From NCBI GenBank assembly GCA_025058315.1, contig JANXET010000007.1, positions 16,695 through 80,694 on the forward strand: 64,000 nucleotides of DNA. Direction: 5' to 3'. Positions 46,067 through 55,229 of the stretch are shown in pieces. The stretch's first letter is position 1. The number at the start of each line of letters is the position of its first letter. This DNA comes from Candidatus Bathyarchaeota archaeon. GTDB lineage: Archaea > Thermoproteota > Bathyarchaeia > Bathyarchaeales > Bathycorpusculaceae. The notes under the pieces are model-generated. The model was not told where the DNA came from. It worked only from the letters and a program-made list of their open reading frames with translations, and made no database searches. A program made the translations under genes and the position numbers.

Positions 46067-46978
46067 CTAGTTTTGTTTCAGGATCATATCCACAAACTTT
46101 TCAGGTTTAAACTCCTCCAGATCCTCGTACTTCTGTCCTGTCCCGATGAATAGTATAGGTTTTTTCGTCACATAAGTCACGCTTAGAGCTGATCCTCCCT
46201 TAACATCAGCATCCACTTTGGTTAATATCGTGGCGTCGATTCCCACGCTTTTATTGAACTCCTCAGCCTGTATCACGGCGTCGTTGCCGGTCAGGGAATC
46301 AACGGTTAAAACTGTTAAGTCAGGTTTAACAACCCGCTTGATCTTCGCAAGCTCATCCATTAGGTTCCTGTTTGTCTGCATCCTCCCAGCAGTATCTATT
46401 AATACAACATTTGTTCCGTGAGCTCTGGCATGGTTTACAGTGTCGTAGGCTACCGCGGCAGGGTCTGCGCCATAAGTATGCCTTATAACCTTGAAGCCTA
46501 AGCGCTTTGCATGAGTTTCTAGTTGCTCAATGGAGCCTGCACGGTAAGTGTCACTGCATGCAAGGACTACAGAATAGCCCCTGCGATTTAGGAGATACGC
46601 TGTTTTTGCTATTGTTGTGGTTTTGCCTGTTCCATTTATCCCGACGAAAAGTATGACATAGGGTTCCTTCTTTTTCCGCTTTTCTTCAATAGCTTTAAAC
46701 AGATTTATCTTCTCGTTTGTCTGCATCACTTCAAGGATAATTTCGCGGAGACTTTTCTCCACGATTTTACCGCGATCACTAAGCCTTTTCACCTGAACTC
46801 CTGTGAGTCGCCTTTCAAGTTCATCACATATGTGTTCAGCAACCTGGACAGCAACATCGTTCTCTATGAGGATCAGCTTGAACTCGAAAAGAATCATGCG
46901 GAGGTTTTCAGGCTTAAGCTCTGTTGTGGTAACTTTGTTTACCAGGCTGCTTAGCCCTGATTTTAGCCTCTCAAACAT
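46067..46978 (-). CDS. ftsY: Signal recognition particle receptor FtsY
   Basis: 303 residues: helical N domain (1-95) and G domain with P-loop GINGTGKT (113-120), DTAGRMQTN, TKVDADVKGGSALS and GTGQKYEDLEEF. It lacks a long acidic A domain, as usual in archaea. Last gene of the ten-gene translation operon; its ATG overlaps the end of prefoldin alpha by eight bases. Confidence 0.96.
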   Translation of the reverse strand: MFERLKSGLSSLVNKVTTTELKPENLRMILFEFKLILIENDVAVQVAEHICDELERRLTGVQVKRLSDRGKIVEKSLREIILEVMQTNEKINLFKAIEEKRKKKEPYVILFVGINGTGKTTTIAKTAYLLNRRGYSVVLACSDTYRAGSIEQLETHAKRLGFKVIRHTYGADPAAVAYDTVNHARAHGTNVVLIDTAGRMQTNRNLMDELAKIKRVVKPDLTVLTVDSLTGNDAVIQAEEFNKSVGIDATILTKVDADVKGGSALSVTYVTKKPILFIGTGQKYEDLEEFKPEKFVDMILKQN

Positions 46979-47423
46979 TCTTGGAGGGTGTCTCCTTGGC
47001 GGTGATTTTGGCAGCTAGCTCTTCGAATCTCTCCCTATCCTCGTTAATCTTCTCCGCCACCTGTGATAATTGCTGCTGAAGTGAATCCCTACTTTTCTCA
47101 AGCTCCTCTAGTCTTCTGTTAATGATTTCCTTCGCTTCCTGAAGGCTCTTTTCAACCGATACTCCGGCACCTATTCCAATTGTAACCTTGTCTACGTTTT
47201 CAATTTTCGCGTTTATGTATGAGTTGCCGCCTATGGGAACAAGGATTTCCATGCTTCCCTTCTGCTTTTCAAGTCCTTCCATGGTCATCATTGCATATGT
47301 TAGGTCAGCTATTGCAGCGTTTACCATGTTTATCCTTGAGCTTAAGGCTTCAGCAGTCTGTTCTAGAAAACGTATCTCCACACTTAGCCTTCTAAGCTCC
47401 TCTTCAACCCTGCTACTTGACAA
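46971..47423 (-). CDS. pfdA: Prefoldin subunit alpha
   Basis: 150 residues with two long coiled-coil helices and a central beta-hairpin part (EILVPIGGNSYINAKIENVDK). Hexameric chaperone of unfolded proteins with the beta subunit (not in window). Overlaps L18a by 11 bases. Confidence 0.93.
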   Translation of the reverse strand: MSSSRVEEELRRLSVEIRFLEQTAEALSSRINMVNAAIADLTYAMMTMEGLEKQKGSMEILVPIGGNSYINAKIENVDKVTIGIGAGVSVEKSLQEAKEIINRRLEELEKSRDSLQQQLSQVAEKINEDRERFEELAAKITAKETPSKNV

Positions 47424-47664
47424 TGCCCATTTCTCCTACCATCAGCTTTCTTATGAGTGGGCTTCGAGCCTCCTCCGGAGATATTTCCTCGACGTTAGTT
47501 ATCTTTATCTGAAATCTTTTGACGCGGTGTTTACTTCCTAGTTCTGTGTAGACTCTTTCAACTGCATGTTCAGGTTTCAGCGCCACGACTTCTCTTCTAA
47601 AGGATGTTTGAAGATTGGGTTTCTGGATCTCTCCTGTTACTCTGAAAACCTTCAACTCGCTCAT
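47413..47664 (-). CDS. rpl18a: Ribosomal protein L18a / LX
   Basis: 83 residues, matching the short archaeal LX protein (KVFRVTGEIQ, then RRPLIRKL-like SPLIRKLMVGEM). Starts at ATG 47664 inside the end of the aIF6 gene, in another frame. The strongly conserved small size leaves little doubt. Confidence 0.9.
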   Translation of the reverse strand: MSELKVFRVTGEIQKPNLQTSFRREVVALKPEHAVERVYTELGSKHRVKRFQIKITNVEEISPEEARSPLIRKLMVGEMGIVK

Positions 47665-48337
47665 CTTCCTTCACTAAACCCAGAGCATGTTCAATTATAA
47701 ACATTTCTGGGCCCGTTGTCAAAGAACCAGCAATCACCGCGTTGGTATTGCCTATGAGCCCTGTTCCCACATATGGTATTCCGCAGTTGACTGTGGTTAC
47801 TTCAACAGGCACTTTCAAAACGTCCTCTATAAGCTTCCGTTCAGAGTCCGTCAGCATAGGATGCGCCAGCACCCCTTTATTGGTCGCCATAGCTAAAGAG
47901 CCCACATAAGGCAGCTTCGCAATCTCCCCTGGAACAGCCTCAACGCCTAGAGCATCTGATATTTTCGCAATCTCGAATGGCTTAAGTCTAGGGTCAACTA
48001 TGGCGCCATAATCGTTTGCCAAAACCATGTTTCCATACGCTGTCCTTTTAGTTTCCATTATTGCTATGTTTCCATCAAAAACGGCTTTTATGGCTTCCAC
48101 CTCTTCCTCTTTTACAAAGTGAGGAAGCAATATTCCGTTTGAGTTCGCCCGTATAAGCGACCCTGCAAGTATGGAGCCGCCTATTGTGGTGTGGATAAGT
48201 TTCACTTTAAGCCATTTACTCATTCTTTCAGCTTTCTTCAGCGTTATGTATGTTGGAACAATGAGAATTTCTTCGGTGGCTTGAGAATATACGCCTATGC
48301 TGGCGCTTCCAAATAGGCTTGTGAGGTATACCGCCAC
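47597..48337 (-). CDS. eif6: Translation initiation factor aIF6
   Basis: 246 residues with five-fold pseudo-symmetric repeats (GSLIRANSNGILLP, VLANDYGAIVDP, MATNKGVLAHP, GNTNAVIAGSLTTGPE). Prevents joining of ribosomal subunits. The family usually ends soon after GPEMFIIEHALG; here a further 20 or so residues run into the L18a gene, giving a 68-base overlap. The first Met fits the family. Confidence 0.94.
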   Translation of the reverse strand: MAVYLTSLFGSASIGVYSQATEEILIVPTYITLKKAERMSKWLKVKLIHTTIGGSILAGSLIRANSNGILLPHFVKEEEVEAIKAVFDGNIAIMETKRTAYGNMVLANDYGAIVDPRLKPFEIAKISDALGVEAVPGEIAKLPYVGSLAMATNKGVLAHPMLTDSERKLIEDVLKVPVEVTTVNCGIPYVGTGLIGNTNAVIAGSLTTGPEMFIIEHALGLVKEDERVEGFQSNRRDPETQSSNIL

Positions 48338-48339
48338 AT

Positions 48340-48750
48340 CTAGTCTCCTTCAGCAAGGTAAACCTTAACGTTTCCATCCCTATATTTTACAGCCCTTATC
48401 CTTATTTTACGTGGGGGGTTTTCAGCACCTCTCCTCCAAATCCACTCATTAACCTTATTATCTATTATAAGCCTCTTCGGCTCGGCTTCCTCTTCAAGCT
48501 CTTCAGTCTCCAGTTTCATATGTCTCTTTACAAAGTCTATAAGTATTCTCATAGCCTTCGCAGCTCTTTTTCTAGAGGGTGCAAGCCATGCTGTGCCAAG
48601 TGGAACGTTATAGAATCTTTCCTCGGCAACTTCACCTTCCTCAACCCTTTCCGCCCTGCTTTTCTTAGCTTTTTCCTCCTCCACAACAGGTTCCTCATGC
48701 TTAACCTCTTTGACCTGTTCGGCTTCCTGCCCGTTCTCCATGCCTTCCAC
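48340..48750 (-). CDS. rpl31e: Ribosomal protein L31e
   Basis: 136 residues: an acidic Glu/Lys-rich extension of about 45 residues, then the L31e core (ERFYNVPLGTAWLAPSRKRA, WIWRRGAENPPRKIRIRA). Archaeal L31e is usually near 90 residues, so the extension is extra. A Met at residue 4 could also serve as start. Confidence 0.93.
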   Translation of the reverse strand: MEGMENGQEAEQVKEVKHEEPVVEEEKAKKSRAERVEEGEVAEERFYNVPLGTAWLAPSRKRAAKAMRILIDFVKRHMKLETEELEEEAEPKRLIIDNKVNEWIWRRGAENPPRKIRIRAVKYRDGNVKVYLAEGD

Positions 48751-48751
48751 C

Positions 48752-48907
48752 TTATGCCTTTATCTTTCGCATCCTCCAGTTTCTTCTCTGCGGGTGAGTT
48801 CTAAATTTCCCAGCGGTTTTGGCTATAACCCACGCTGGAACCGCCCTATTCTGTTTTCCAGCTTTCGCAAGTCTCCTTTTTTTAGCTGTAGGCTTATACC
48901 GTGCCAT
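48752..48907 (-). CDS. rpl39e: Ribosomal protein L39e
   Basis: 51 residues, [17 protein letters not shown] then [17 protein letters not shown] and [13 protein letters not shown]; the basic tunnel protein of archaeal and eukaryal ribosomes. Start ATG 48907, stop TAA 48752-48754, directly upstream of L31e as in most archaea. Read from the sequence in a gap between listed frames. Confidence 0.96.
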   Translation of the reverse strand: MARYKPTAKKRRLAKAGKQNRAVPAWVIAKTAGKFRTHPQRRNWRMRKIKA

Positions 48908-48910
48908 TTT

Positions 48911-49234
48911 TCACACTCTTCTTATTTTTATTTCCCGTTTACGGGATTGAAGCTGAATAAGTATCTGTTTAAGTTGATCGTCAGTTAATGGAGCTGGAAG
49001 TTTCCCGTATTGTGCTAATTGTATCAGGTAATCTTCAAGCTGCGCTGTAAATTCGGGTTTAACCAGTTTAAGATTCGTAAGCCTTTGCCTAGCTTCTGGC
49101 GTTAATATAACCTTCAAAATTGCCTGTTTTTGAGCTTCAAGCTGCTTCTCGGCTTTCTGCTGTTCTTCAATCATCTTCCTCTGCATTGCTGCCATCTTAC
49201 GTTGGCGAAGCAACTCCAGCTCTTCGTCAGACAT
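48911..49234 (-). CDS. PDCD5-like DNA-binding protein
   Basis: 107 residues, homologous to eukaryal PDCD5/TFAR19: a charged N-terminal helix ([16 protein letters not shown]), then [20 protein letters not shown] and a compact three-helix core ending in basic residues. Archaeal members bind DNA and are encoded between S19e and L39e, as here. Confidence 0.92.
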   Translation of the reverse strand: MSDEELELLRQRKMAAMQRKMIEEQQKAEKQLEAQKQAILKVILTPEARQRLTNLKLVKPEFTAQLEDYLIQLAQYGKLPAPLTDDQLKQILIQLQSRKREIKIRRV

Positions 49235-49236
49235 CT

Positions 49237-49707
49237 CTAGTCACCTTTTATCAGGTACCTTTCCATTTCAGGTTTAATCTTAATTAGCTCCCTGATAACT
49301 TCCTCAGCTATCTCATTTAGTAGATCTTTCCCTTTTTTAGTCACTATTCTCCCTTTATTCTGATACTTCTCCACAAGCCCCGCTGCTTCAAGCTGCTGAA
49401 GCGCTTTCCTTATTATAGCGCCTCCGGCTTTTACAGCGTGTTCCGGTTTAACACCGAAGTCCTTTCTTCCACCGTAGTCCGCGCGTAGTTTCCCAATACC
49501 TATCGGGCCATGTATGTAGATTTTTCGAAGCAATGAGGCGCATCTTATGTACCACCAATCAGGATCCTCAGGAGGTTTCTGCGTGTGTGCTCCAGTTTTC
49601 ACTATGCTTGCCCATGATGGAGGCACTATGTGGTCTACATTATCCTTAAGGTAACTGGTTAACCTTTTTATGAACTGATCTGCTGGGACATCATGTGGAG
49701 TTGGCAA
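49237..49707 (-). CDS. rps19e: Ribosomal protein S19e
   Basis: 156 residues. Winged-helix fold with [20 protein letters not shown] and [17 protein letters not shown] typical of the family. The stop lies two bases before the PDCD5-like start. Confidence 0.95.
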   Translation of the reverse strand: MPTPHDVPADQFIKRLTSYLKDNVDHIVPPSWASIVKTGAHTQKPPEDPDWWYIRCASLLRKIYIHGPIGIGKLRADYGGRKDFGVKPEHAVKAGGAIIRKALQQLEAAGLVEKYQNKGRIVTKKGKDLLNEIAEEVIRELIKIKPEMERYLIKGD

Positions 49708-49761
49708 CTTCTTTCCCCGACACTTTCTTTCAGTAATTCACTAAGCCCAATATAAAGGCTT

Positions 49762-50052
49762 TCACTTCTGTTTTCCCTTTTGTCGTTTATAGAGCACAAT
49801 AGTGTGTCCTCTAACCTCCACGAGAGCTGCTTCCGTCTCCTTAGATATGGCTGATGCTATTTCGTCAGTTTTCACTTCTCCAAGCGCGGTTTTTAAGACT
49901 TTAATCTTCACGATCTCCCTCTTGTCCAGCTGCTTTTTGATTTCTTCAATAACATCATGTGAGATTCTATTTTTCCCAATCCAGATGGTAGGCTTCTCTG
50001 TCATAAACTCTCTTTTTATGCGGCGTTTCATTCTCGGCGTAAGCATGCTCAA
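49762..50052 (-). CDS. YhbY/CRM-domain RNA-binding protein
   Basis: About 96 residues with the CRM-domain signature: helix KRRIKREF, the loop WIGKNRISHDVIEEIKKQL (like GxxG with an RNA-binding basic helix) and ASAISKETEAALVEVRGHTIVLYKR. Likely role in ribosome assembly. TTG 50052 overlaps the stop of rnp4 (TTGA) and lies eight bases after GGAGGTG, so I prefer it to ATG 50046 two codons on. Confidence 0.85.
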   Translation of the reverse strand: MSMLTPRMKRRIKREFMTEKPTIWIGKNRISHDVIEEIKKQLDKREIVKIKVLKTALGEVKTDEIASAISKETEAALVEVRGHTIVLYKRQKGKQK

Positions 50053-50369
50053 GCTTGTTTCACCTCCTTTTTTCTCAAAGGTATGCGCATGTGACCTCCA
50101 CATTTCATACAGGTAACAACCACGTGAGGTTCTCTTCGCTGTTTTATGCGAACTCGACAACTCACACCGGGCAAGATAAAGCTTTTGCAGTGACGGCACA
50201 GTTGGCGCCTATATTCAACTGGCAGCCGAATTCTTAATGCCATAGCTATCCTGCGGGCTATATCAACATAGCGCTGTGCAAGATGGGGGTCCTCCTTATA
50301 AGTTTCTCTGGCTAAGGTGAAAAGGATTTGGATACGCTGCATGGCTATATGCTTTACACGCTTATCCAT
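50049..50369 (-). CDS. rnp4: RNase P protein subunit Rpp21/Rnp4
   Basis: 106 residues; helical N-terminus and a zinc ribbon with CRHC and CMKC pairs (YRRQLCRHCKSF, VVTCMKCGGH). It binds RNase P RNA with Rpp29. First gene of the ten-gene operon down to ftsY. The A/T-rich AATATTTATTA near 50385-50397 on this strand predicts a nearly leaderless message. Confidence 0.93.
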   Translation of the reverse strand: MDKRVKHIAMQRIQILFTLARETYKEDPHLAQRYVDIARRIAMALRIRLPVEYRRQLCRHCKSFILPGVSCRVRIKQRREPHVVVTCMKCGGHMRIPLRKKEVKQA

Positions 50370-50446
50370 TCAAGCTCCGCATCCATAATAAATATTGCAC
50401 GCTGAAATTTCTGGGTTATGCTTCAATGACATTTTATTTGAAAGCT

Positions 50447-50456
50447 TAAATTATAT
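50447..50456 (+). promoter_or_regulatory. TATA box of the radical SAM gene, shared divergent region
   Basis: AAATTATATA predicts transcription from about 50478, 26 bases before TTG 50504. The divergent rnp4 operon has its own A/T-rich element. Confidence 0.45.
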
Positions 50457-50503
50457 ACTGAGCTTTTTTGATATGCCAACATTCGATGTGAGGTTGACTT
50501 AAG

Positions 50504-51562
50504 TTGGGAGCTAAGGGACCCTTATACATAGTGCCTTGGCGATGCACCTCCACATGTAATAACCGCTGTGTGCACTGTGCCTCAGCTGGGAAACCTCCAA
50601 ATCAGGGTGAGCTGGACACTTCAATGGCCATGCGGCTCATCGACAGGATATATGAATTCGGCGCTTCATTCATCGGGATAACCGGCGGAGAACCATTTCT
50701 GCGCAGGGACTTATTTGAAGTAATAGCTTACGCTAGAAAGGTTGGCTTAAGATGTAGCATTATAACTGATGGGCGTCTGCTTGATGATAAGGCCTTCAAA
50801 TACGTTGTGAGAAATGAGGTTCTTGTTTCAGTTAGTATTGATGGCGCAGAGAAAACCAATGACTCAGTTAGGGGGAGGGGAGCGTACATGGCGGCTTTAT
50901 CCGCTATAAAAAGGCTTTCCGATGAGAAATTGCTAAACTGCCTTGTTTACACCCTTGCCAATTGCGGGGAGACATCTAACGTCAACATTGAAGATTTTGT
51001 ACATGTGCTTAATCTGGCTCGTGATTATGGAGCTAGATGGGTGATATTCCATCAGCTTATTCCATACAGTAGCGATGCTGTCAGCCTAAGAGCTGTACCT
51101 TCCCCTCAGCAGTACGAGTGGGCTTGGAACAGGCTTTACGAATTACGGGACATGTATAAGGGTAAGCCTGAGATCAATGTTTATTCGCCGTTCTTTGCAC
51201 GTGTAGCAAAACAAAGGGGCATGTCCAATTTTGAAGAGTGGTATAATGGCTTCTTTCTTGGAAGATGTTTCTTCGGAAAGTTCATGAGCATAGCTGAGAA
51301 TGGGGATGTTATTCCATGCAGCTACAATGACTTTTACAGGCTTGGTAATGTCATAGAAAAGCCGCTTAAAGCCATCTGGGACGAGATGCAATTCTCCGGG
51401 TTCTTCTCAAGGATTCGGGAAAGAAGCAACCTAAAAGGCAAATGTGCAGTCTGCGATTACCGTGATATTTGTGGAGGATGTCGTACTGCAGCACTATATC
51501 AAAGAGGTGACGTTTTCGAGTCTGATCCTAACTGTGCATATGTGCCGAAAGCATTAAGATAA
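50504..51562 (+). CDS. Radical SAM protein with SPASM domain
   Basis: 352 residues. The radical SAM cluster motif is CNNRCVHC with Cys18, 22 and 25; GGEP (ITGGEPFLRRDLF) follows near residue 64. C-terminal cysteines in RCFFGKF, IPCSYND and GKCAVCDYRDICGGC form a SPASM region for auxiliary clusters, like enzymes of peptide modification (PqqE, AlbA) or heme synthesis (AhbC/D). No precursor peptide is visible next door, so the substrate is unknown. TTG 50504 has a GAGGTTG some 10 bases upstream. Confidence 0.83.
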   Translation: MGAKGPLYIVPWRCTSTCNNRCVHCASAGKPPNQGELDTSMAMRLIDRIYEFGASFIGITGGEPFLRRDLFEVIAYARKVGLRCSIITDGRLLDDKAFKYVVRNEVLVSVSIDGAEKTNDSVRGRGAYMAALSAIKRLSDEKLLNCLVYTLANCGETSNVNIEDFVHVLNLARDYGARWVIFHQLIPYSSDAVSLRAVPSPQQYEWAWNRLYELRDMYKGKPEINVYSPFFARVAKQRGMSNFEEWYNGFFLGRCFFGKFMSIAENGDVIPCSYNDFYRLGNVIEKPLKAIWDEMQFSGFFSRIRERSNLKGKCAVCDYRDICGGCRTAALYQRGDVFESDPNCAYVPKALR

Positions 51563-51571
51563 TCATCATTT

Positions 51572-52063
51572 TCAGTACTTTACGCTGAGGTACAATAGAA
51601 CAACCAGTGCAGCGAAGGTGAAGAGTTCTGGCAGGAGGGCGAAAGGTCCAAGTCCGAAGGGGATGAAGCCGCAAAGCCACATGACTATCGGATTTGATGT
51701 CAAGGCATAGAAGAGAAGCGCTGTGGAGAATATGATTAGACCAATAGTAAATTCTGATCTAGTTTTCCTGTAAATGTCCAAGTATAATGCCAATAGAAAC
51801 GTTAAAATAACTATATTTAACGTGGAGACAACAGTTCTTGCAGTATAGAAGAACTCTAAATCTCCAGGTGCACGTGTAATGTATGACGGTCTTTCTCGGG
51901 GCATCCATGGGAAGCGGGGCTGCCAGAATGTTGAGGCTGCCCACGTCGCTGCGAGTATAGCCGCCGCTACCAGAATCGGCAGTAGAATTACCAATAGGAG
52001 GGTTCTTGATTTTTGATTCATCTGGCTTTCCATACCTTCTCCTTCCTTTTCTACTTTTTCCAA
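51572..52063 (-). CDS. Membrane protein of unknown function, paired with an HTH regulator
   Basis: 163 residues with four membrane helices; an extracytoplasmic loop is rich in Pro and Trp (TFWQPRFPWMPRERPSYI) between helices 1 and 2. No family recognised. It overlaps the upstream HTH gene by 13 bases, so the pair is probably an operon and the membrane protein may sense or control the regulator. The start could be the second Met (12 codons on). Confidence 0.65.
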   Translation of the reverse strand: MEKVEKEGEGMESQMNQKSRTLLLVILLPILVAAAILAATWAASTFWQPRFPWMPRERPSYITRAPGDLEFFYTARTVVSTLNIVILTFLLALYLDIYRKTRSEFTIGLIIFSTALLFYALTSNPIVMWLCGFIPFGLGPFALLPELFTFAALVVLLYLSVKY

Positions 52064-52350
52064 ATTTTATTCACAATCTCCTCAAATAATGCGTAATTTT
52101 CCTCCATTATTTGGGATAGGAAGTATGTGGTGCCGTATCCCCCTCCAGCTGAGGTTATCAGTCTATTTTTCTCAAGAATCTCCAAATGATGCCTTATGGT
52201 TCTATAATCCATCCTGAGTCTGTTGGCCAACTGATTCGCGTTCTGAGGAGCATCCCTTAGTGCCATAATTATTTTAGCCCTTGTCAATCCTCCTTTCGTC
52301 CCTGCTATGAGCCATCCAAGCAAATACTTTATTGAGCGGTTGCCATGCAT
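52051..52350 (-). CDS. Winged-helix transcription regulator (ArsR-like)
   Basis: 99 residues with a typical wHTH: TRAKIIMALRDAPQNANQLANRL, recognition helix RMDYRTIRHHLEILEKN, and wing RLITSAGGGYGTTYFL. DNA-binding regulator; target likely its own operon. Membrane partner encoded immediately downstream. Confidence 0.82.
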   Translation of the reverse strand: MHGNRSIKYLLGWLIAGTKGGLTRAKIIMALRDAPQNANQLANRLRMDYRTIRHHLEILEKNRLITSAGGGYGTTYFLSQIMEENYALFEEIVNKIWKK

Positions 52351-52629
52351 TCTCCATGCTCCATTCCGGAGGGAATACGTATTATCCTATCTGGTATACG
52401 CGTTGAAATATGCTTTCTGGTATCGAGCAGATTTTTGCCCCACTTTTTGAAAAACTTTTTTTAACCCTTGGAGTTTTCGAGGCATATCTGTAAATGGAAG
52501 GAGAACAATCAGGTACGTTATTCATTATCCTCTTTTCTTTAATTTTAATGTTTTTGGGTTAATTTTGGAAAATCCTTAATAGTTTATGTTTTCTCTGAAA
52601 TCTTCGACGCTTTATGGAGGATTGGTTAA

Positions 52630-53919
52630 TTGGAGATTCCCCCTCAGCAGCCTAAAAAAGAGAGTTTTCCGAAGATAATCGGTATTCTGCTGGTCATATT
52701 GGTGATTATAGCCGGGGTATTAGGCTATTTTCTCGGCTACTGGAGTGCCTCAAACCGCCTAGAAGATTTGCAGAGCCAAGTTTCAAGTCTCAGCGAGCAG
52801 TTTGCTGAGCTTCAGCGAAGCCAACTGAATTGGCAAGTCTTGCTGAATCAGACTGCTGGGCGGAACGAGACCGTTATCTTCATGAACAACACAGTATATC
52901 ATAACAAAACAATTTATGTTCCATATATTTTAGGCGAAAATGTCTCATTGTCGGACTTGTATAAACGTGTTAGAGATTCCGTTGTTATTATACGCGGGGT
53001 CACATTGTATTATGATGTTTTTGGACGCCGATATTATTCTTCTGTTGAAGGTTCCGGTTTTGTTTATAATTTTACTGGTCGGATGGTTATCGTCACTAAT
53101 TATCATGTTGTAGCGGACACCGTGAATGTTACTGTAAGTTTTCTAAGCGGGAATAGTTATCCAGCTAAGGTTATAGGATGGGATAAATATGTGGATCTTG
53201 CTGTGCTATCTGTTGATGCTCCTTCAAGCGAGTTTAAACCTGTTGAAGTTGCAAGTTCCTCAACATTAAGTGTAGGCGACATTGTCGTGGCCGTAGGCAA
53301 CCCCTACGGGCTTACAGGTTCCATGAGCCTGGGTATTGTAAGCGCCCTCGGCAGGACTTTAAACACTCAATATGGGTATGCAATTGCAAATGTTATTCAG
53401 ACAACAGCCCCTCTAAATCCCGGCAACTCCGGGGGCCCGCTCCTTAACCTCAAGGGACAGGTGATAGGCATAACCACCGCAATTGTAGCTGACTCTCAAG
53501 GTCTAGGTTTCGCTGTTCCTTCAAACACTTTACTGCGGGAGATAAATGACCTAGTCACCCTAGGCTCGTACAATAAGCATCCATGGCTTGGAGCAAGCGG
53601 CGTTGATATGAACTATGAGATCTCCAAGGTTATGGGGGTAAATGTTACATATGGTTGGCTCATTGTGCAGGTGGTTAAGAATGGCCCTGCGGATGCTGCC
53701 GGGCTGCGCGGCGGCAGTAGACAGGTTGTGATTGCAGGTACGCCTGTAACGGTTGGCGGAGATATCGTGATAGCAATTGACGGTATAAGGGTAACCGGCT
53801 ATGATGCTCTTACTTCCTATCTTGAAGAGTTCACCGTACCGGGGCAAACAGTTAATTTAACAGTTATAAGAGGAAACCAAAAATTAACAGTTCCTCTAGT
53901 GTTAGGTGTGCGGCCGTGA
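52630..53919 (+). CDS. htrA: HtrA/DegP-type serine protease, membrane-anchored, with PDZ domain
   Basis: 429 residues. A signal anchor (IIGILLVILVIIAGVLGYFLG) puts the protease outside the cell. A coiled-coil-like segment and a variable, N-glycosylation-rich stretch (several N-x-S/T) lead to the trypsin-like domain with His159 (TNYHVV), Asp189 (YVDLAVLSV) and Ser267 (GNSGGPL). A C-terminal PDZ domain begins near WLGASGV and follows GPADAAGLRGG. Quality-control protease. TTG 52630 stands eight bases after GGAGGA (52616-52621). Confidence 0.92.
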   Translation: MEIPPQQPKKESFPKIIGILLVILVIIAGVLGYFLGYWSASNRLEDLQSQVSSLSEQFAELQRSQLNWQVLLNQTAGRNETVIFMNNTVYHNKTIYVPYILGENVSLSDLYKRVRDSVVIIRGVTLYYDVFGRRYYSSVEGSGFVYNFTGRMVIVTNYHVVADTVNVTVSFLSGNSYPAKVIGWDKYVDLAVLSVDAPSSEFKPVEVASSSTLSVGDIVVAVGNPYGLTGSMSLGIVSALGRTLNTQYGYAIANVIQTTAPLNPGNSGGPLLNLKGQVIGITTAIVADSQGLGFAVPSNTLLREINDLVTLGSYNKHPWLGASGVDMNYEISKVMGVNVTYGWLIVQVVKNGPADAAGLRGGSRQVVIAGTPVTVGGDIVIAIDGIRVTGYDALTSYLEEFTVPGQTVNLTVIRGNQKLTVPLVLGVRP

Positions 53920-54111
53920 ATGCTTAAGGCTCAGCGCTTGACGATAAAGTTTCCAGTGAGCGAGCTGAAATGCTCAAGCGCGGCTTTCCCATGTTGAGGC
54001 AAAGTGAAGCCCGCAAGGTATCTCTGAGGGCCACACCTAATAGTCGCAGGCAATATTGAGATGGCTGTGTCCAGCGCTCTCATGAACAGCGGTGTTGAGG
54101 ATCCCCTTCGG

Positions 54112-55056
54112 TTAAAGAAATTCTCTTACAACTTTCTCTGCGAAAATTCTTATGCTGCTCTTTTCCGGTAAGTCGCCGAAATAAAGCATGAAGAAGGTTA
54201 CATCCAAGTCCAGATACTCCTGAATGATGCCTATAACCTTCTCCGGTGTTGCAAGGAGGTTCTGCTTTTTGAAAACCCTTGTTGACATCCCAGCAGGTTT
54301 CCACATAGCTATATTCGCCTCTAACCGTCTTAGATCTTCCGCCATGTAAATAGTCCCCCCGAGCCAGCTGGCCTTCTCAATCGTGTCAGGATCTCTGCCT
54401 ATTCTTCTACAGCGCTTTTCTAGTGTTTGCAGAAGGGTTCGATATTTCTCCAGAGGTACCGGTCCCCAGTCAAACCTATCTGCATGTTTAGCCGTCACCT
54501 CCAAAACAGGGTTACTGCATCCTCCTATAACTATTGGAGGGTGCGGTTTCTGCATGGGTTTAGGCTGGCATATAGCATTTTCCATTCTGTAGTAACGCCC
54601 ATGAAATGTGGCTTCTGTTTCAACCCACAGCCTTTTCATTACTTCTATAGCTTCCTTTAGACGATCAGCCCTCACTCTCAGAGTTGGGAATTCCAGGCCG
54701 TAGGCTTCATGCTCCTCTCTTTGAGCCCCGACTCCAAGCCCAAGCTCTAATCTACCGTGAGAGATCAAATCAAGGGTAGCAGCCATCTTAGCCATAACCG
54801 CGGGGTTTCTGAAGGCGTTGCACAACACCATGGTGCCAAGCCTTATTCTGCTCGTTAAAGTTGAGAGTGCAGAGAGAGTTGTCCAACATTCAAGAACAGG
54901 CTTATCCCCATACATTAGATGATCATCAATCCAGACTGAATGATAACCTAGCTTTTCACATTCGAGGACTATTTCCTTTAGCAACTCAAAGGATCTGTAA
55001 CGTTCCCCGTTAAATCCGAAGGCATAAAATGGCAGAAAAACACCGAACTTCACCAT
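54112..55056 (-). CDS. Luciferase-like (LLM) F420-dependent oxidoreductase
   Basis: 314 residues, TIM barrel of the bacterial-luciferase superfamily: MVKFGVFLPFYAFG, SVWIDDHLMYG, IRLGTMVLCNAFRNPAVMAK and ELGLGVGAQREEHEAYG match F420-dependent members. The substrate is unknown. I start at ATG 55056, where family similarity begins; the frame extends 23 codons further to 55125 without similarity. Ends with EKVVREF; single gene. Confidence 0.85.
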   Translation of the reverse strand: MVKFGVFLPFYAFGFNGERYRSFELLKEIVLECEKLGYHSVWIDDHLMYGDKPVLECWTTLSALSTLTSRIRLGTMVLCNAFRNPAVMAKMAATLDLISHGRLELGLGVGAQREEHEAYGLEFPTLRVRADRLKEAIEVMKRLWVETEATFHGRYYRMENAICQPKPMQKPHPPIVIGGCSNPVLEVTAKHADRFDWGPVPLEKYRTLLQTLEKRCRRIGRDPDTIEKASWLGGTIYMAEDLRRLEANIAMWKPAGMSTRVFKKQNLLATPEKVIGIIQEYLDLDVTFFMLYFGDLPEKSSIRIFAEKVVREFL

Positions 55057-55229
55057 TAACGTAACACGCCCCTTCACAACATAACCGATGTTTTCACAAT
55101 TATTAAAGTAACTGAACATCCGCATAATAAGACTCCACTTATACCGTCAACAGTGCACCCATAGCAATGAAGTATTCTGTTTGATAACATGGTTGATGGT
55201 TAAGATGTGACGGAGCCTGTAACAGCATC

